DNA of 41,570 nucleotides from Bacteroidales bacterium (GCA_017994175.1 JAGOLH010000024.1:1-41570), one strand, 5' to 3'; numbered from the stretch's first letter, positions 8,026-17,946 are shown. Notes: a model not told the origin generated them from the letters alone. Program-made: numbers and translations.

Positions 8026-8194
8026 AATAATATTTTTATCCAAACTTAAGGAAAAAATATGTTACCTGCATACACGCTTTCATATATAACCGGATTTATT
8101 GTTGATGAAGGAGATGTTACGAATATTTTATACTTTTGGAATTATTGGTTTTACAGCAAGGTAATTGCTATATAGGCCATTTTAATTATGATGA

Positions 8195-9283
8195 ATGAAA
8201 CCATACTTCAAAGGACTTGATACGCTTAGAGCTGTTGCAGCTTTGATAGTCGTGATTGGTCATGTTGAGGAGATCAAAAACATATTCGGTATACCAAACA
8301 TCTTGCATAGCAAAGGCTTTCAACTCCCAGATGGTCATTTGTCGGTAGTACTTTTTTTTGTATTAAGTGGGTTTCTGATAACGTTTTTGCTAATTAAGGA
8401 AAAACAAAATTTTGGTAAAATATCATTACGCGATTTTTATATCCGAAGGGTGTTCAGAATTATGCCCTTGTATTTTATGGTTCTGTTTCTTTCTTTTGTA
8501 ATATTCAGACAGGAATATCAAACAAATACGATAATACTCTGCGCTACCATTTTTCCAAATATTGCCCACGCTTTGTCAATCGGGTGGCCCACTTCGCCTC
8601 AGATATGGTCAATTGGTGTAGAGGAACAGTTTTACCTTTTATGGCCATTATTATTAATACTGATACCCCCCAAAAGAGTAACTATCTATCTGATTTTATT
8701 TTTTGCCGGCTTTTCGCTGATACATTTATTGCTTGGGTACGCCAATTTTAATACTGTTCAAAATACTGGATTTAATGATTTTGTTTACAAGTTCTTTTAT
8801 TTTTCAAAATTTAACAGTATGGCCTTGGGGAGCATGTTGGGGTATATGTGCGCCACAAACAATAAGAATCTGAGGTTCTTATTCAATAATTATGTAGCAT
8901 ACGCTTCGGTGTTTCTTTCATTTTTTATGTGGTTTTTTCATATTTCGTTTCAATATTTCAACGATGAGATCTACTCAATGGTTTTTGGAGTAATGATAAT
9001 TAATTTGGCTGCAAACAATAGTTTTAAGTTACATATTGATACAAAAGTTTCAGTGTTTTTAGGTAAAATTTCATATGGAATATACATGTATCATTGGATT
9101 ATCATTATGTTGCTCATGAAACTAATACCGTATAGTATTTTTAAAACTAATATTTCATTTAACATTGTCATATATTCGTTGGCAATTATATTAACTATCT
9201 GTGTATCATGGGTTTCGTATGTTAGTTTCGAAAAATACTTTTTGAAACTTAAGGAAAGATTTACTCGAAATACTGCGAGTTAG
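8195..9283 (+). CDS. Acyltransferase 3 family membrane protein (OafA/YrhL-like)
   Basis: A 362-residue polytopic inner-membrane protein with about ten hydrophobic segments. It begins with the family motif LDTLRAVAALIVVIGHV, whose His is the expected catalytic residue, and has FFVLSGFLITFLL and FYIRRVFRIMPLYF (R-rich loop) followed by SIGVEEQFYLLWPLL. Relatives transfer acetyl or other acyl groups to cell-surface polysaccharides, peptidoglycan or exported metabolites; the acceptor here is unknown. The coding sequence looks more AT-rich than its neighbours and the gene stands alone, which may indicate acquisition. A TACTTTTG box at 8131-8138 may be its -7 element. Confidence 0.85.
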   Translation: MKPYFKGLDTLRAVAALIVVIGHVEEIKNIFGIPNILHSKGFQLPDGHLSVVLFFVLSGFLITFLLIKEKQNFGKISLRDFYIRRVFRIMPLYFMVLFLSFVIFRQEYQTNTIILCATIFPNIAHALSIGWPTSPQIWSIGVEEQFYLLWPLLLILIPPKRVTIYLILFFAGFSLIHLLLGYANFNTVQNTGFNDFVYKFFYFSKFNSMALGSMLGYMCATNNKNLRFLFNNYVAYASVFLSFFMWFFHISFQYFNDEIYSMVFGVMIINLAANNSFKLHIDTKVSVFLGKISYGIYMYHWIIIMLLMKLIPYSIFKTNISFNIVIYSLAIILTICVSWVSYVSFEKYFLKLKERFTRNTAS

Positions 9284-9370
9284 AAAGTGAAAGGAATAAT
9301 ATATATTGCAGATCAATACAGGTGCTCAAGTAATTAACAAATTATTAAGCTCTGTAAAATTGCAAAATGT

Positions 9371-9378
9371 TAAATTTG
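9371..9378 (+). promoter_or_regulatory. Possible -7 box of the M16 peptidase gene
   Basis: TAAATTTG matches TAnnTTTG and lies 31 bases before the start codon at 9410. No clear TTTG box is seen at the correct distance upstream, so the call is tentative. Confidence 0.35.
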
Positions 9379-9409
9379 TCAGCTGATTAAATAACTAATT
9401 CTGAATAAT

Positions 9410-12214
9410 ATGAGAAAATTACACTATTTGTTAGTACTAGTCTTATCGGTATTTGCTGTGAATGCATTTTCGCAGGGACTGGACTACAACGAAAAATTGA
9501 TTTTTGACCCGGGAGTAAGGGTTGGCAAGCTTGATAACGGGATCACTTATTATATCAAGGCAAATGCTACTCCTCAGAAAAGAGCAGAGCTGATTCTGGT
9601 TGTTAATGCGGGCTCCGTGCTTGAAGACGAAGATCAACAAGGACTTGCCCACTTTTGTGAGCATATGGCCTTTAATGGTACACGGAACTATCCCAAACAT
9701 GAATTGATTAATTATCTTGAATCGCTGGGTATGAAATTTGGACCCGAGGTTAATGCCTATACATCGTTCGACGAAACCGTTTATGGGATAAAAGTACCCA
9801 CTGATAGCGCTGAATACCTCGACAAAGGTCTGTTGGTTCTCTATGACTGGGCTTATCAAGTAAGTTTCGAAGATGATGAGATCGAAGCAGAGCGTGGTGT
9901 TATCCACGAAGAATGGCGTATGGGGCAGGGTGCTATGGACAGAATGCAACGCAAAATGTTATCAACCCTATTCTATGGTTCTAAATATGCCGAAAGGCTC
10001 CCTATAGGTCTGATGTCGGTGGTTGATTCTTGCCCGCATGATGTACTGCGACGTTTCTATAGCGATTGGTACCGTCCTGATTTACAGGCTGTTATTTTAG
10101 TTGGTGATTTCAACGCGGATGATGTTGAGGCTAAAGTGAAACAGCTCTTTGGGAAAATTCCTGCAAAAGATTCTCCCCGTTTACGTGAAGTTATCGAAAT
10201 ACCTGATCACGAACAAACCCTTGTATCGATTGCAACTGACCCTGAATCTCCAATTGGTATGGTGTATGTTGTGTATAAACACCCGTTGAAAAGCACTACC
10301 ACTGTTGGTGATTACCGTGAGGATATAATTGCCGGGCTTTATAATCAAATGATTAACAAACGCTTGCAAGAACTAACACTTCTCGAAAACCCACCTTTTG
10401 CACAGGGTGCAAGCATGTACACATCATTTCTCGGGCCCAAGTCGGTATATATGAGTATTGGTGTTGCCCAAAACAATGATATTGGCAAAGCCCTTGAAGC
10501 GGTTACTATCGAAAATGTCAGAGTACAGCAGTTTGGATTCACCGCCACTGAACTTGAACGCGAAAAAGCAGCCATGCTCAAGGAGGTTGAAAAACAATAC
10601 AACGAACGTGCAAAACAAAAATCGGAAGATCTGGCTCAGGAGTACCAAAGAAACTTTCTGCCTCCTTACGAACCCGTTCCGGGAATTGAAAAGGAATTTG
10701 AACTTTACAAACAGCTTTTGCCAACAATTACCCTTGACGACATTAATAATTTTGCAAAAACACTGGTAACAAAAAACAATACGGTAATCTCGGTTATGAT
10801 GCCTGAAAAAGACGGAGTTGTTATTCCCACCGAAGAACAGATTCTGGAAGTTTACAATAAAAGCCTGAATGCTCAGGTTAGCCCATATATTGACAAAGTA
10901 TCAGACAAACCTCTTCTTGCAGAACTTCCACCCAAAGGAAAGGTTGCAAAAAAAGCCAAAAATAAAGACCTTGGATACGAAGTATGGACGCTTAGTAACG
11001 GAGCAAAAGTTGTAATTAAACAAACCGATTTTAAAGAGGATGAGATTCGCTTTCATGCTCAAAGTTGGGGAGGCGCATCATTATACGAACAGGATGCCGA
11101 TATAAGTGCTGATATTGCAGCCGATGTTGCAATAGAAAGCGGTCTGGGCGATTTTGATAAAACAGAACTTGACAAATATCTTTCAGGAAAAAACGTATAT
11201 CTTACTCCCAGTATCTCAGAATTATCCGAAAGCCTGAATGGTTCATGTTCGGTTAATGATTTCGAAACATTGCTTCAAATGATTCATGTGTCTTTCACAA
11301 AACCAAGAGTTACCGAAAGCGCATTCAACTCATATATTAATAAGCAAAAGGGACTTCTTGCAAATGCTATGCTCGATCCTCAATCGGCATGGAGCGACAC
11401 CCTTCAGACAACAAGGGCCAACAATCACCCTCGTCGTAGGGCATTAACCCCTGCAAATCTGGACGAGGCCAATTTTAAAATGGCACAAAAAATAGTTAAA
11501 CAACGATTTGGTGACCCATCAAATTTTACTTTCTATTTTGTAGGTAATATTGATCCGAAATCATCGAAAGAGCTCATTGAAAAATACATTGGAAGCCTGC
11601 CAACTGTAACCCGTAACGAATCGTATAAAGATATGGGAATACGGGCTCCTCAAGGAAAAGTTGAAAAAACCGTTTATAAGGGGAAAGACAATAAATGTAT
11701 GGTTGTAATGGACTATAACGGAACAATGAACTATAACGCAAAAAACAAAATTGAATTGAATGCACTGTGTAGTATTCTTTCAACCAAACTTCTCGAAGAA
11801 ATACGGGAAAAAGAAAGCGGTGTTTACACTATTGGCGCTTATCCGCAGGTACAGAAGCATCCGGTGCCACGATACGACATAGTTATTTTCTTCAGCTGCG
11901 ATCCGGCACGCCTCGAAGAACTGACCACCAAAGTTATTGCAGAAATCGACAAACTTAAAAACAATGGTCCTGCAGAGGCAGATCTTTTAAAGTCGCAGGA
12001 AAAACTACGCCGCGAATACGAAACAAATAGTCGCGAAAACTCTTACTGGATTGGTAAACTTTCCGAAATTGAATGTGGAGATTTAAGTGTAGAAGAGTTT
12101 AAAAATTTCAACAACTATGTTAATCAAATCAGTCAGGAATCGTTGAAAACAATTGCAAATACCTATTTTAACTATAACAACTATATTAAAGTTGTATTAA
12201 AAGCCGAGAAATAA
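9410..12214 (+). CDS. Secreted M16-family zinc metallopeptidase
   Basis: A 934-residue peptidase of the pitrilysin/insulinase clan. A signal peptide (1-21, ending AFSQ) directs it to the periplasm. The first M16 domain carries the inverted zinc motif HFCEH (His81, Glu84, His85), with the third ligand probably Glu161 in EAERGVIHEEW. It is followed by M16C domains. The C-terminal half has no second zinc motif but keeps the EKESGVYTIGA segment that lines the substrate chamber in relatives. Such enzymes form clam-shaped chambers that degrade peptides; the substrate is not known. It is monocistronic, with a possible -7 box at 9371 and a strong hairpin at 12235-12260. Confidence 0.9.
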   Translation: MRKLHYLLVLVLSVFAVNAFSQGLDYNEKLIFDPGVRVGKLDNGITYYIKANATPQKRAELILVVNAGSVLEDEDQQGLAHFCEHMAFNGTRNYPKHELINYLESLGMKFGPEVNAYTSFDETVYGIKVPTDSAEYLDKGLLVLYDWAYQVSFEDDEIEAERGVIHEEWRMGQGAMDRMQRKMLSTLFYGSKYAERLPIGLMSVVDSCPHDVLRRFYSDWYRPDLQAVILVGDFNADDVEAKVKQLFGKIPAKDSPRLREVIEIPDHEQTLVSIATDPESPIGMVYVVYKHPLKSTTTVGDYREDIIAGLYNQMINKRLQELTLLENPPFAQGASMYTSFLGPKSVYMSIGVAQNNDIGKALEAVTIENVRVQQFGFTATELEREKAAMLKEVEKQYNERAKQKSEDLAQEYQRNFLPPYEPVPGIEKEFELYKQLLPTITLDDINNFAKTLVTKNNTVISVMMPEKDGVVIPTEEQILEVYNKSLNAQVSPYIDKVSDKPLLAELPPKGKVAKKAKNKDLGYEVWTLSNGAKVVIKQTDFKEDEIRFHAQSWGGASLYEQDADISADIAADVAIESGLGDFDKTELDKYLSGKNVYLTPSISELSESLNGSCSVNDFETLLQMIHVSFTKPRVTESAFNSYINKQKGLLANAMLDPQSAWSDTLQTTRANNHPRRRALTPANLDEANFKMAQKIVKQRFGDPSNFTFYFVGNIDPKSSKELIEKYIGSLPTVTRNESYKDMGIRAPQGKVEKTVYKGKDNKCMVVMDYNGTMNYNAKNKIELNALCSILSTKLLEEIREKESGVYTIGAYPQVQKHPVPRYDIVIFFSCDPARLEELTTKVIAEIDKLKNNGPAEADLLKSQEKLRREYETNSRENSYWIGKLSEIECGDLSVEEFKNFNNYVNQISQESLKTIANTYFNYNNYIKVVLKAEK

Positions 12215-12234
12215 CAATAGCATTCCAGTTCAAT

Positions 12235-12260
12235 AATAGGCTGCTCTTGAGCAGCCTATT
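12235..12260 (+). terminator. Terminator of the M16 peptidase gene
   Basis: A perfect 12-bp inverted repeat, AATAGGCTGCTC and its inverse, separated by two bases (loop CTTG if the last pair opens). It begins 20 bases after the stop and is followed by a T-rich tract. The repeat is symmetric, but no converging gene uses it. Confidence 0.8.
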
Positions 12261-12411
12261 TGTTTATAATCGAATAATTTTGCCTTGTAAAGCTTGACGT
12301 TAGTGCATTGTCGTTAACATCAATTTGTTTAAATCTATATCAGATATTTCGTAGAAATTAATGTCAGCTTTTTTATCTTAGCATGATTAATACCGAGAGG
12401 AAGTAATTCAT

Positions 12412-13248
12412 ATGCCGCAGCACCGCTTACCAGGTTCCGATTTTTTAAGGTTTAAAGCACTGAAGTGCATTGCGGAAGCTGTACGAAATGACATCAACCC
12501 CGATAGGTTTATTTCTGTTGATAAAATTGGTAAAAATCAGCAGTATTATAACTTAATGGAGAAAGTGCTGGAATATAACACTATTAATCAAAAGCTTCGG
12601 ATTGAACACCAAACAGAGTATAACAATTTGTTCAGCAAGGCAAAAATGTATGTTTTACATTATTTGCAAATAATCGACATGGCGATAGAAAGGGGTGAGC
12701 AACCGATTTCTGTAAGAAATTACTACCAGCTTGACGAATCCGGTGGGAAGCTTCCACAGATTAACAACGAAAGCGAATTGGTAAAAGAAGCCACAAATTT
12801 GTTTACAGGCGATGCCAAACGTACCTCGGAAGGCGGAAAATATTTTACAAATCCTACGATTGGATTGGTGAAAATGTGGTTCGACAAATTCATGGAAGCC
12901 AGCCAGAAAGAAAAAAACCTGAGCTTCGTTAAAACAGGAGAGGTTGAGAACATTGCTTTATTGAGAAAAGAAATCAATTGTTTCATCGATGAGGTATGGT
13001 CAGAAGTTGAGAAAAACTCAGCTGCAAGGGGAAGGGAGGAGCAGCTGAAGATATGTCATAGCTTTGGGATTGAATATGAAATGACTCAGGAAGATGTTTT
13101 AATTGGAAAACAAGAAGATGTTTTTAAAGAGCCCGGCCTTTTTAGCAGTATGCAAGGCGATTGTGAGGATAGGTTAATGAAAGAAGCATGTCATGAAAGC
13201 AAGAGCGAGTCGCTGAATTTACAATTCGCTTTTGAATTTCCGAAATAA
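12412..13248 (+). CDS. Uncharacterised helical protein
   Basis: I do not recognise a named family. The 278-residue product has no signal peptide or membrane segment, is charged and predicted mostly helical, and begins MPQHRLPGSDFLRFKALKCI. The N-terminal half (about 1-120) reads like a compact helical bundle similar in style to conserved Bacteroidota hypotheticals. The last 70 residues are acidic and low in predicted order. The gene ends by overlapping the CPBP protease gene tail-to-tail by 30 bases. A TAATTTTG at 12275-12282 could be a distant -7 box, leaving a leader of about 130 bases in which I see no further structure. Codon use looks like that of its neighbours. Confidence 0.75.
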   Translation: MPQHRLPGSDFLRFKALKCIAEAVRNDINPDRFISVDKIGKNQQYYNLMEKVLEYNTINQKLRIEHQTEYNNLFSKAKMYVLHYLQIIDMAIERGEQPISVRNYYQLDESGGKLPQINNESELVKEATNLFTGDAKRTSEGGKYFTNPTIGLVKMWFDKFMEASQKEKNLSFVKTGEVENIALLRKEINCFIDEVWSEVEKNSAARGREEQLKICHSFGIEYEMTQEDVLIGKQEDVFKEPGLFSSMQGDCEDRLMKEACHESKSESLNLQFAFEFPK

Positions 13249-14127
13249 TATTGCAATAAGAAATATTGTAATCATAGCTGAAATCAAAGTAAACATAATA
13301 TCGGAACTATTACTTCCGAAATCTTCAAGGTCTTTTTGAATAGCCCCTTTATTAATATAGAAATATACAATTACAGCCATGGCATTATTGAAGAAATGTG
13401 CAAGGATGGCAGGCCACAACGAACCTGAATACATAACGAGATACCCGAAAAATGCTCCCAGCAGAAACCGTGGTATAAAACCGAAAAATTGAAAATGAAT
13501 TGCACTGAAAAGTATAGCTGACAACAATACAGCCACATGTTTATTATGTGTAAGATCGTGTATGAGCGACTGAATTATTCCGCGGAACATAAGCTCTTCG
13601 GCCAATGCAGGTAACAGGGCAACCAGTAGTATATTTATCAATAACGTATAGGTGCTGTTGCCAGACAGAATAAGCTCTGTCATCTTTTTTGCCATCTGTT
13701 CACTGTCCTGTAAAGAATGGTATAAACCCGACATGCATTCGGGAAAGGTAATTGCTTCGTTCCATTTGATAACCATATTCATCCAGGGCAGGGAAAAGAA
13801 AAGAATTACAACAGGTAATACATACCATGCAATGTGGCAAACGCTATTCAACTTAAGTCTTTCTGCCGGCTTCCTGTATATCAACCAAGCCACAATTATG
13901 GCCGGTAGTAAAAAACTAAAAAATGAAGAAAAAAACTGTCCCAGTTTAAGTATTCCCAGAGCTCCGGCATCAGGGTTTGGTCCGGTTAAAGAATTTATAT
14001 CGGTTACCCCGCCATGAATCAGAACAATTGCAGTTGTAATTTGTGCCAGAATAAACCCCAGGGCTATAATCAGAATGGTGAGTGCAATAACCCGAAAGTT
14101 CTTAAGTATTTGATCATTGTGGGTCAT
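13219..14127 (-). CDS. CPBP-family intramembrane glutamic/metallo endopeptidase
   Basis: A 302-residue polytopic membrane protein of the Rce1/CAAX-protease and bacteriocin-processing family (ABI domain). The three family motifs are present in order: EELMFRG (paired Glu plus Arg), FSAIHFQFFGFIPRF (His) and LAHFFNNAMA (His, Asn). Relatives cleave within or near the membrane, in bacteria often with unknown substrates or in immunity to self-made peptides. Its ATG overlaps the ribD stop by four bases (ATGA), so it is translated from the ribD transcript. The 3' end overlaps the converging unknown gene by 30 bases. Confidence 0.88.
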   Translation of the reverse strand: MTHNDQILKNFRVIALTILIIALGFILAQITTAIVLIHGGVTDINSLTGPNPDAGALGILKLGQFFSSFFSFLLPAIIVAWLIYRKPAERLKLNSVCHIAWYVLPVVILFFSLPWMNMVIKWNEAITFPECMSGLYHSLQDSEQMAKKMTELILSGNSTYTLLINILLVALLPALAEELMFRGIIQSLIHDLTHNKHVAVLLSAILFSAIHFQFFGFIPRFLLGAFFGYLVMYSGSLWPAILAHFFNNAMAVIVYFYINKGAIQKDLEDFGSNSSDIMFTLISAMITIFLIAILFRKFKSEL

Positions 14128-15158
14128 TTTGCTGGCCTTATTATTCTCAAGATACTGTTACCGATAGAAATTTCCCGAATTACATCTCCTGTGATCTCCG
14201 GAGCTGGAACGCCTTGCCCAAATTCAGCCGGGCCAGAGAAGACCCTTGCTTCATCCCACAGGTTGCTTTGAATGAACAAATCAATCAACTTCCTGCCGCC
14301 TTCCACGACCAAAGAGGCGATGTTCCGCTGATACAACCTTTCGGTTATCTGGTTTGCAATGTTCTTGTTCCAATCAATAATCTCTGTATCAATACCCTTT
14401 CGGATTTCTGAACTAAACAATAGGGTAGGGGCCTTATTATTAAAAATATTTAATTCCTTGCTTAAAACTCCCTCAGCATCTATTGTTATGCGAAGAGGTT
14501 GTTTCCCAAACCAGCTTCTGGCGGTAAGCATAGGATTATCGAGAAGAACGGTATTTGCTCCGACCATAAAGGCCGATTCCTCTGTCCGCCATTTGTGAAC
14601 TAAAATGCGACACATTTCATTCGTTATCCATACAGGTTTTTCCGTTGTGGGCGATTTCCGGACCCTATCAAGAAACCCATCCGATGTCTGAGCCCATTTT
14701 AGGATAATGTAAGGTCGCTGTTGCTGATGGAATGTGAAAAAACGGCGGTTCAGCTCCTTATTCTCCTCATCGAGAATTCCAAAGTTTACTTTTATGCCTG
14801 AGGCTTTAAGCCTTGCAATACCCGCCCCGGCAACCAAAGGATTGGGGTCGACTGAGCCAACTACCACTTCCCCAATGTTATTGTTGATTATGGCCTCGGA
14901 ACATGGAGGGGTTTTTCCATAATGAGAACAGGGTTCCAGATTTACATACAGTGTGCTCCCTGCTAGCATTGACTTATCTTTGACTGAATTAATGGCATTA
15001 ATTTCGGCATGTGACCCACCATATCGGTGATGATAACCCTCCCCTATAATAATTTTGTTTTTAACAATCACACATCCAACCATAGGATTTGGTGCAACAA
15101 GGCCCAAGCCTTGCCGGGCAAGAATAAGGCATCGTTTCATGTATGTCTCGTATCCCAT
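14124..15158 (-). CDS. ribD: Bifunctional riboflavin biosynthesis deaminase/reductase
   Basis: Performs the second and third steps of riboflavin synthesis: deamination of the pyrimidine ring and reduction of the ribosyl side chain. The N-terminal cytidine-deaminase-like domain has HAEINAI (His50, Glu52) and PCSHYGKTPPC (Cys77, Cys86), the zinc site. The C-terminal half is the NADPH-dependent reductase (ILKWAQTSDGF, then VVEGGRKLI). Length of about 344 residues is normal. The start at 15158 (MGYETYMKRCL) is chosen over one at 15185, because a TATTTTTG box lies at 15175-15182 and family members begin this way. No FMN riboswitch fits in the short leader. It overlaps the CPBP gene. Confidence 0.93.
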   Translation of the reverse strand: MGYETYMKRCLILARQGLGLVAPNPMVGCVIVKNKIIIGEGYHHRYGGSHAEINAINSVKDKSMLAGSTLYVNLEPCSHYGKTPPCSEAIINNNIGEVVVGSVDPNPLVAGAGIARLKASGIKVNFGILDEENKELNRRFFTFHQQQRPYIILKWAQTSDGFLDRVRKSPTTEKPVWITNEMCRILVHKWRTEESAFMVGANTVLLDNPMLTARSWFGKQPLRITIDAEGVLSKELNIFNNKAPTLLFSSEIRKGIDTEIIDWNKNIANQITERLYQRNIASLVVEGGRKLIDLFIQSNLWDEARVFSGPAEFGQGVPAPEITGDVIREISIGNSILRIIRPAK

Positions 15159-15273
15159 TACTTTTGCATTACAGCAAAAATACATTTAAAAATGAAAGTT
15201 ATGCTTAATCATGGATTCTAATGCAAAAATTAAAACAAGTGTATCAGTAAATAATATAAAAATACACCTTGGC

Positions 15274-15304
15274 TTTGTAAGAACAGTAATTTATTTTAAT
15301 TTTG
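15274..15304 (+). promoter_or_regulatory. Promoter of the calcium/sodium antiporter gene
   Basis: TTTG (15274-15277), a 19-base spacer, and TAATTTTG (15297-15304) match the Bacteroidota promoter pattern exactly. The start codon is 20 bases further on. Confidence 0.65.
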
Positions 15305-15323
15305 GATAATTAAACCTCCCACA

Positions 15324-16250
15324 ATGAATGTATTGCTGGTAATACTGGGATTACTGATGCTGGTTGTTGGCAGCGAGCTTTTGGTCAGAGGAGGTGTTTC
15401 GATAGCAAAGCGCGTTAAAATTTCCCCGCTAATCATTGGATTGACAATTGTTTCGATGGGCACCTCTACCCCTGAGTTGGTTGTTAGTGTAAAGGCCGCT
15501 TTGCAGGGTTATCCCGATATGGCGATGGGAAATGTTCTAGGATCGAACATTGTAAATATTAGCTTTATTCTTGGCCTTACGGCTGTGATTTTAGCCATAC
15601 CTGTAAATCGGGAAACAGCTGTTTTTTCATGGCCGGTCTTATTGTTGGCAACGGTTCTCCTGTTTGGTTTCTCATGCGATTTTAAGTTGGCCCGGTGGGA
15701 AGGCATTGTGTTTGTTGCACTGCAAGTGCTATTTATTGTTGCACTGTATTTCAGGTCAAAAAGAAAAAAGCAACAGGATGAAGAAGATTCGGGTAAAACC
15801 TATAGCATTGTTGTATCAATACTAATGCTTATTGCAAGTATAGCCGGATTGTCGTTTGGGGCGGAGTTTCTGGTTAAGGGTGCCGTTGGCCTGGCAACGC
15901 ATATGGGGGTTGATGAACGCATTATTTCCCTGACTATCGTTGCCATTGGTACCAGTATGCCCGAGCTGATTACTTCCGTTGTCGCAGCCATGAGAAAGCA
16001 GATGGATATTTCTATTGGAAACCTGATTGGGTCAAATATCTTCAATATTTTTACAATATTAGGTGTTTCTTCGGCAATAACTCCCATAACTGTAAATCCA
16101 CAGTCACTTTATGTTGATATGACTTGGGCATTTGGATTGGTAATTCTGCTGGGGTTGTGCTTCATCCCTCTGCGAAATTCTGTTGTTAAACGTTGGAAAG
16201 GATTGCTTCTGGTTGTTGCCTATATGGCTTACTTCTTTTATATCTTTTAA
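15324..16250 (+). CDS. Calcium/sodium antiporter (CaCA superfamily, YrbG-like)
   Basis: A 308-residue inner-membrane exchanger with about ten membrane segments arranged as an inverted repeat. Both alpha-repeats are visible. The first has GTSTPELVVSV (about 46-56) and GNVLGSNIVNI; the second has GTSMPELITSV (about 207) and GNLIGSNIFNI. The acidic residues of the GTS-PE motifs bind the cation in solved relatives. A charged cytosolic loop (KRKKQQDEEDSG) separates the halves. It is monocistronic with its own promoter at 15274-15304, and converges on the radical SAM gene with 25 bases between and no obvious hairpin. Ion specificity is inferred from the family. Confidence 0.92.
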   Translation: MNVLLVILGLLMLVVGSELLVRGGVSIAKRVKISPLIIGLTIVSMGTSTPELVVSVKAALQGYPDMAMGNVLGSNIVNISFILGLTAVILAIPVNRETAVFSWPVLLLATVLLFGFSCDFKLARWEGIVFVALQVLFIVALYFRSKRKKQQDEEDSGKTYSIVVSILMLIASIAGLSFGAEFLVKGAVGLATHMGVDERIISLTIVAIGTSMPELITSVVAAMRKQMDISIGNLIGSNIFNIFTILGVSSAITPITVNPQSLYVDMTWAFGLVILLGLCFIPLRNSVVKRWKGLLLVVAYMAYFFYIF

Positions 16251-16275
16251 AGAAAGAAGTAAAAACTATTTCGAC

Positions 16276-17946
16276 CTACTTATAAGCTGAAGTTTTCCCC
16301 CACTCATGCAGCCAGTACATTGCTTCGGTTTTAATATGCGAGTGGTTTGTGCCTCCGCTTTTAAAAAGCTTCCCGGGAATTTTCCCGTACAAGATGAGAT
16401 TTTTAGCACCATCCTTAATACCCTTAAGTATTTCGAAAGCGTTCAGATTGAATGCACGCCCGGCTTTTTGCATCCACGAAACGATGTGCCCGATTACAGG
16501 ATAGTCTTTTCTGATGAAATGCATTCTTATTTCATCTTCTGCTCTGAGAATCAATTTTTTAAGATGTTTTTCCGGTTTTCCTGACATGTTAATAACACGG
16601 TCGCTTATGTCTTTATCGGCAAGTTCCATAAGCCAGGCTTCTTCATCGGTTATATATTTTTCATCGATGGCTTTGCGATAAAGCAATGTGCCGGGGTAAG
16701 GGCAAGGTATTGCGAAATTCGCACTTTTTAGGTTCAATGCTTTACACCAAGTAATGTTTTCCTGCATCGATTCGGTGCCGTCGCTGGGGTATCCAAATAA
16801 TAACTGTGCCGATGCCAGATGAAAGCCGTTGTTCTGAATTACTTGAATTGCATTTATAATGGTATCAGCATCCTGTTTTTTATTCATATCGTGCAGGCTG
16901 GGATTGTAAAACGACTCAATCCCAATAGCGATACTGCAAAAGCCGGCTTGCTTCATCCTCGAAATCATCTCATCATCAACCGAATTGGCACGAAGCCCGT
17001 TTCCGATATTGAGAATATACTTCTTATCACTGGCAATTAATGCATCACAAAACTCCATTACCCATTTGCGATCGATATTAAAAGTTTCGTCTTCGATAAT
17101 AAAATTAATGGTGTTATATTTTTCTTCTAGGAATGCCATGTGTTTTAGCGTATAATCTACAGAAAGCCCGACAACCTTTCTGCCGAAATTCCGATAACAG
17201 AAATTGCACTCATAAGGGCAACCCCTTTTCGAAAACAGCATTACCGGACGACTAGCCTTATGTCTGTCGAGGTTGAATTTTTTAATTCTTTCTTCGGAAA
17301 CACTGTTTTTTTTGTTTTTATAAATGTAGGAATTTGAAATGTATTTCTCCATGTCGATGAGGTGATATGCCGGAAGTGGCATATCTTCGAGATTGAGCAT
17401 CCGAGGACGGTCGGCAGTTTTTATCACATTGCCGGTTTTGTCGCGAAATATGATACCGGGAACAGTATTCAAATCCCCTTTTCCGGTAAGAGCAGCTACA
17501 ATATCGATAATAACCGGTTCTCCTTCACCCAATGCAATTACATCGAATTTGGTGTGTTTTACCATTACATCCGGCGAGCCGGAACATGCTGTGCCGCCGG
17601 CAATTAAGGGAACATTGGGGTAATCTTTTTTGAGATATTCTGCCAGAAATTTCATGTAGTAATACACAGTAGCCATGCCTCCTGTGCCAATTACATCGAA
17701 CTGGTGTTGGGCTATTTCATGTTTTAAGTCGGTAAATCCCAGCCGCAGCATGTTCAAGTCGAGAATTTCGACTGCGGCACCCGCTTTTTCTAGTACAGCA
17801 GCCAGCGATAGTAATCCAAAAGGGGGGTACAGCGGTTTTTTATTTAGCCTTACCGGAGGATATATCAACAGCACTTTTGTGCCCAGAAGTATGTTTTCAT
17901 TTCTGAAAACGTCAAAATTTGTTGATAATACATTTGCTTCTGCCAT
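16276..17946 (-). CDS. B12-binding-domain radical SAM protein
   Basis: A 556-residue enzyme with an N-terminal cobalamin-binding Rossmann domain (TKVLLIYPPVRLNKKPLYPPFG, then VIGTGGM and LIAGGTA) and a radical SAM barrel with CPYECNFC (Cys243, Cys247, Cys250) for the 4Fe-4S cluster. GNGLRA, VIQNNGFHLA and IGIESF segments also match. Such proteins methylate or rearrange unactivated carbons, often on lipids, hopanoids or natural products; the substrate here is not evident. The frame is open to 18072, but a TAACTTTG box at 17977-17984 and the alignment of family members favour the start at 17946. The divergent DUF115-like gene and nearby flippase suggest a surface glycan or lipid role. Confidence 0.85.
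   Translation of the reverse strand: MAEANVLSTNFDVFRNENILLGTKVLLIYPPVRLNKKPLYPPFGLLSLAAVLEKAGAAVEILDLNMLRLGFTDLKHEIAQHQFDVIGTGGMATVYYYMKFLAEYLKKDYPNVPLIAGGTACSGSPDVMVKHTKFDVIALGEGEPVIIDIVAALTGKGDLNTVPGIIFRDKTGNVIKTADRPRMLNLEDMPLPAYHLIDMEKYISNSYIYKNKKNSVSEERIKKFNLDRHKASRPVMLFSKRGCPYECNFCYRNFGRKVVGLSVDYTLKHMAFLEEKYNTINFIIEDETFNIDRKWVMEFCDALIASDKKYILNIGNGLRANSVDDEMISRMKQAGFCSIAIGIESFYNPSLHDMNKKQDADTIINAIQVIQNNGFHLASAQLLFGYPSDGTESMQENITWCKALNLKSANFAIPCPYPGTLLYRKAIDEKYITDEEAWLMELADKDISDRVINMSGKPEKHLKKLILRAEDEIRMHFIRKDYPVIGHIVSWMQKAGRAFNLNAFEILKGIKDGAKNLILYGKIPGKLFKSGGTNHSHIKTEAMYWLHEWGKTSAYK

Noticed and set aside
9443..9949. Minus-strand open frame of 168 codons inside the M16 peptidase gene
   Set aside because: Antisense shadow of a strongly conserved coding region with no promoter or domain.
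12374..12381. TATCTTAG as a promoter of the unknown gene at 12412
   Set aside because: No TTTG box occurs at the required distance, and the -7 match has a mismatch.
15159..15323. Possible FMN riboswitch ahead of ribD
   Set aside because: The likely leader is about ten bases, and no conserved riboswitch core is visible.
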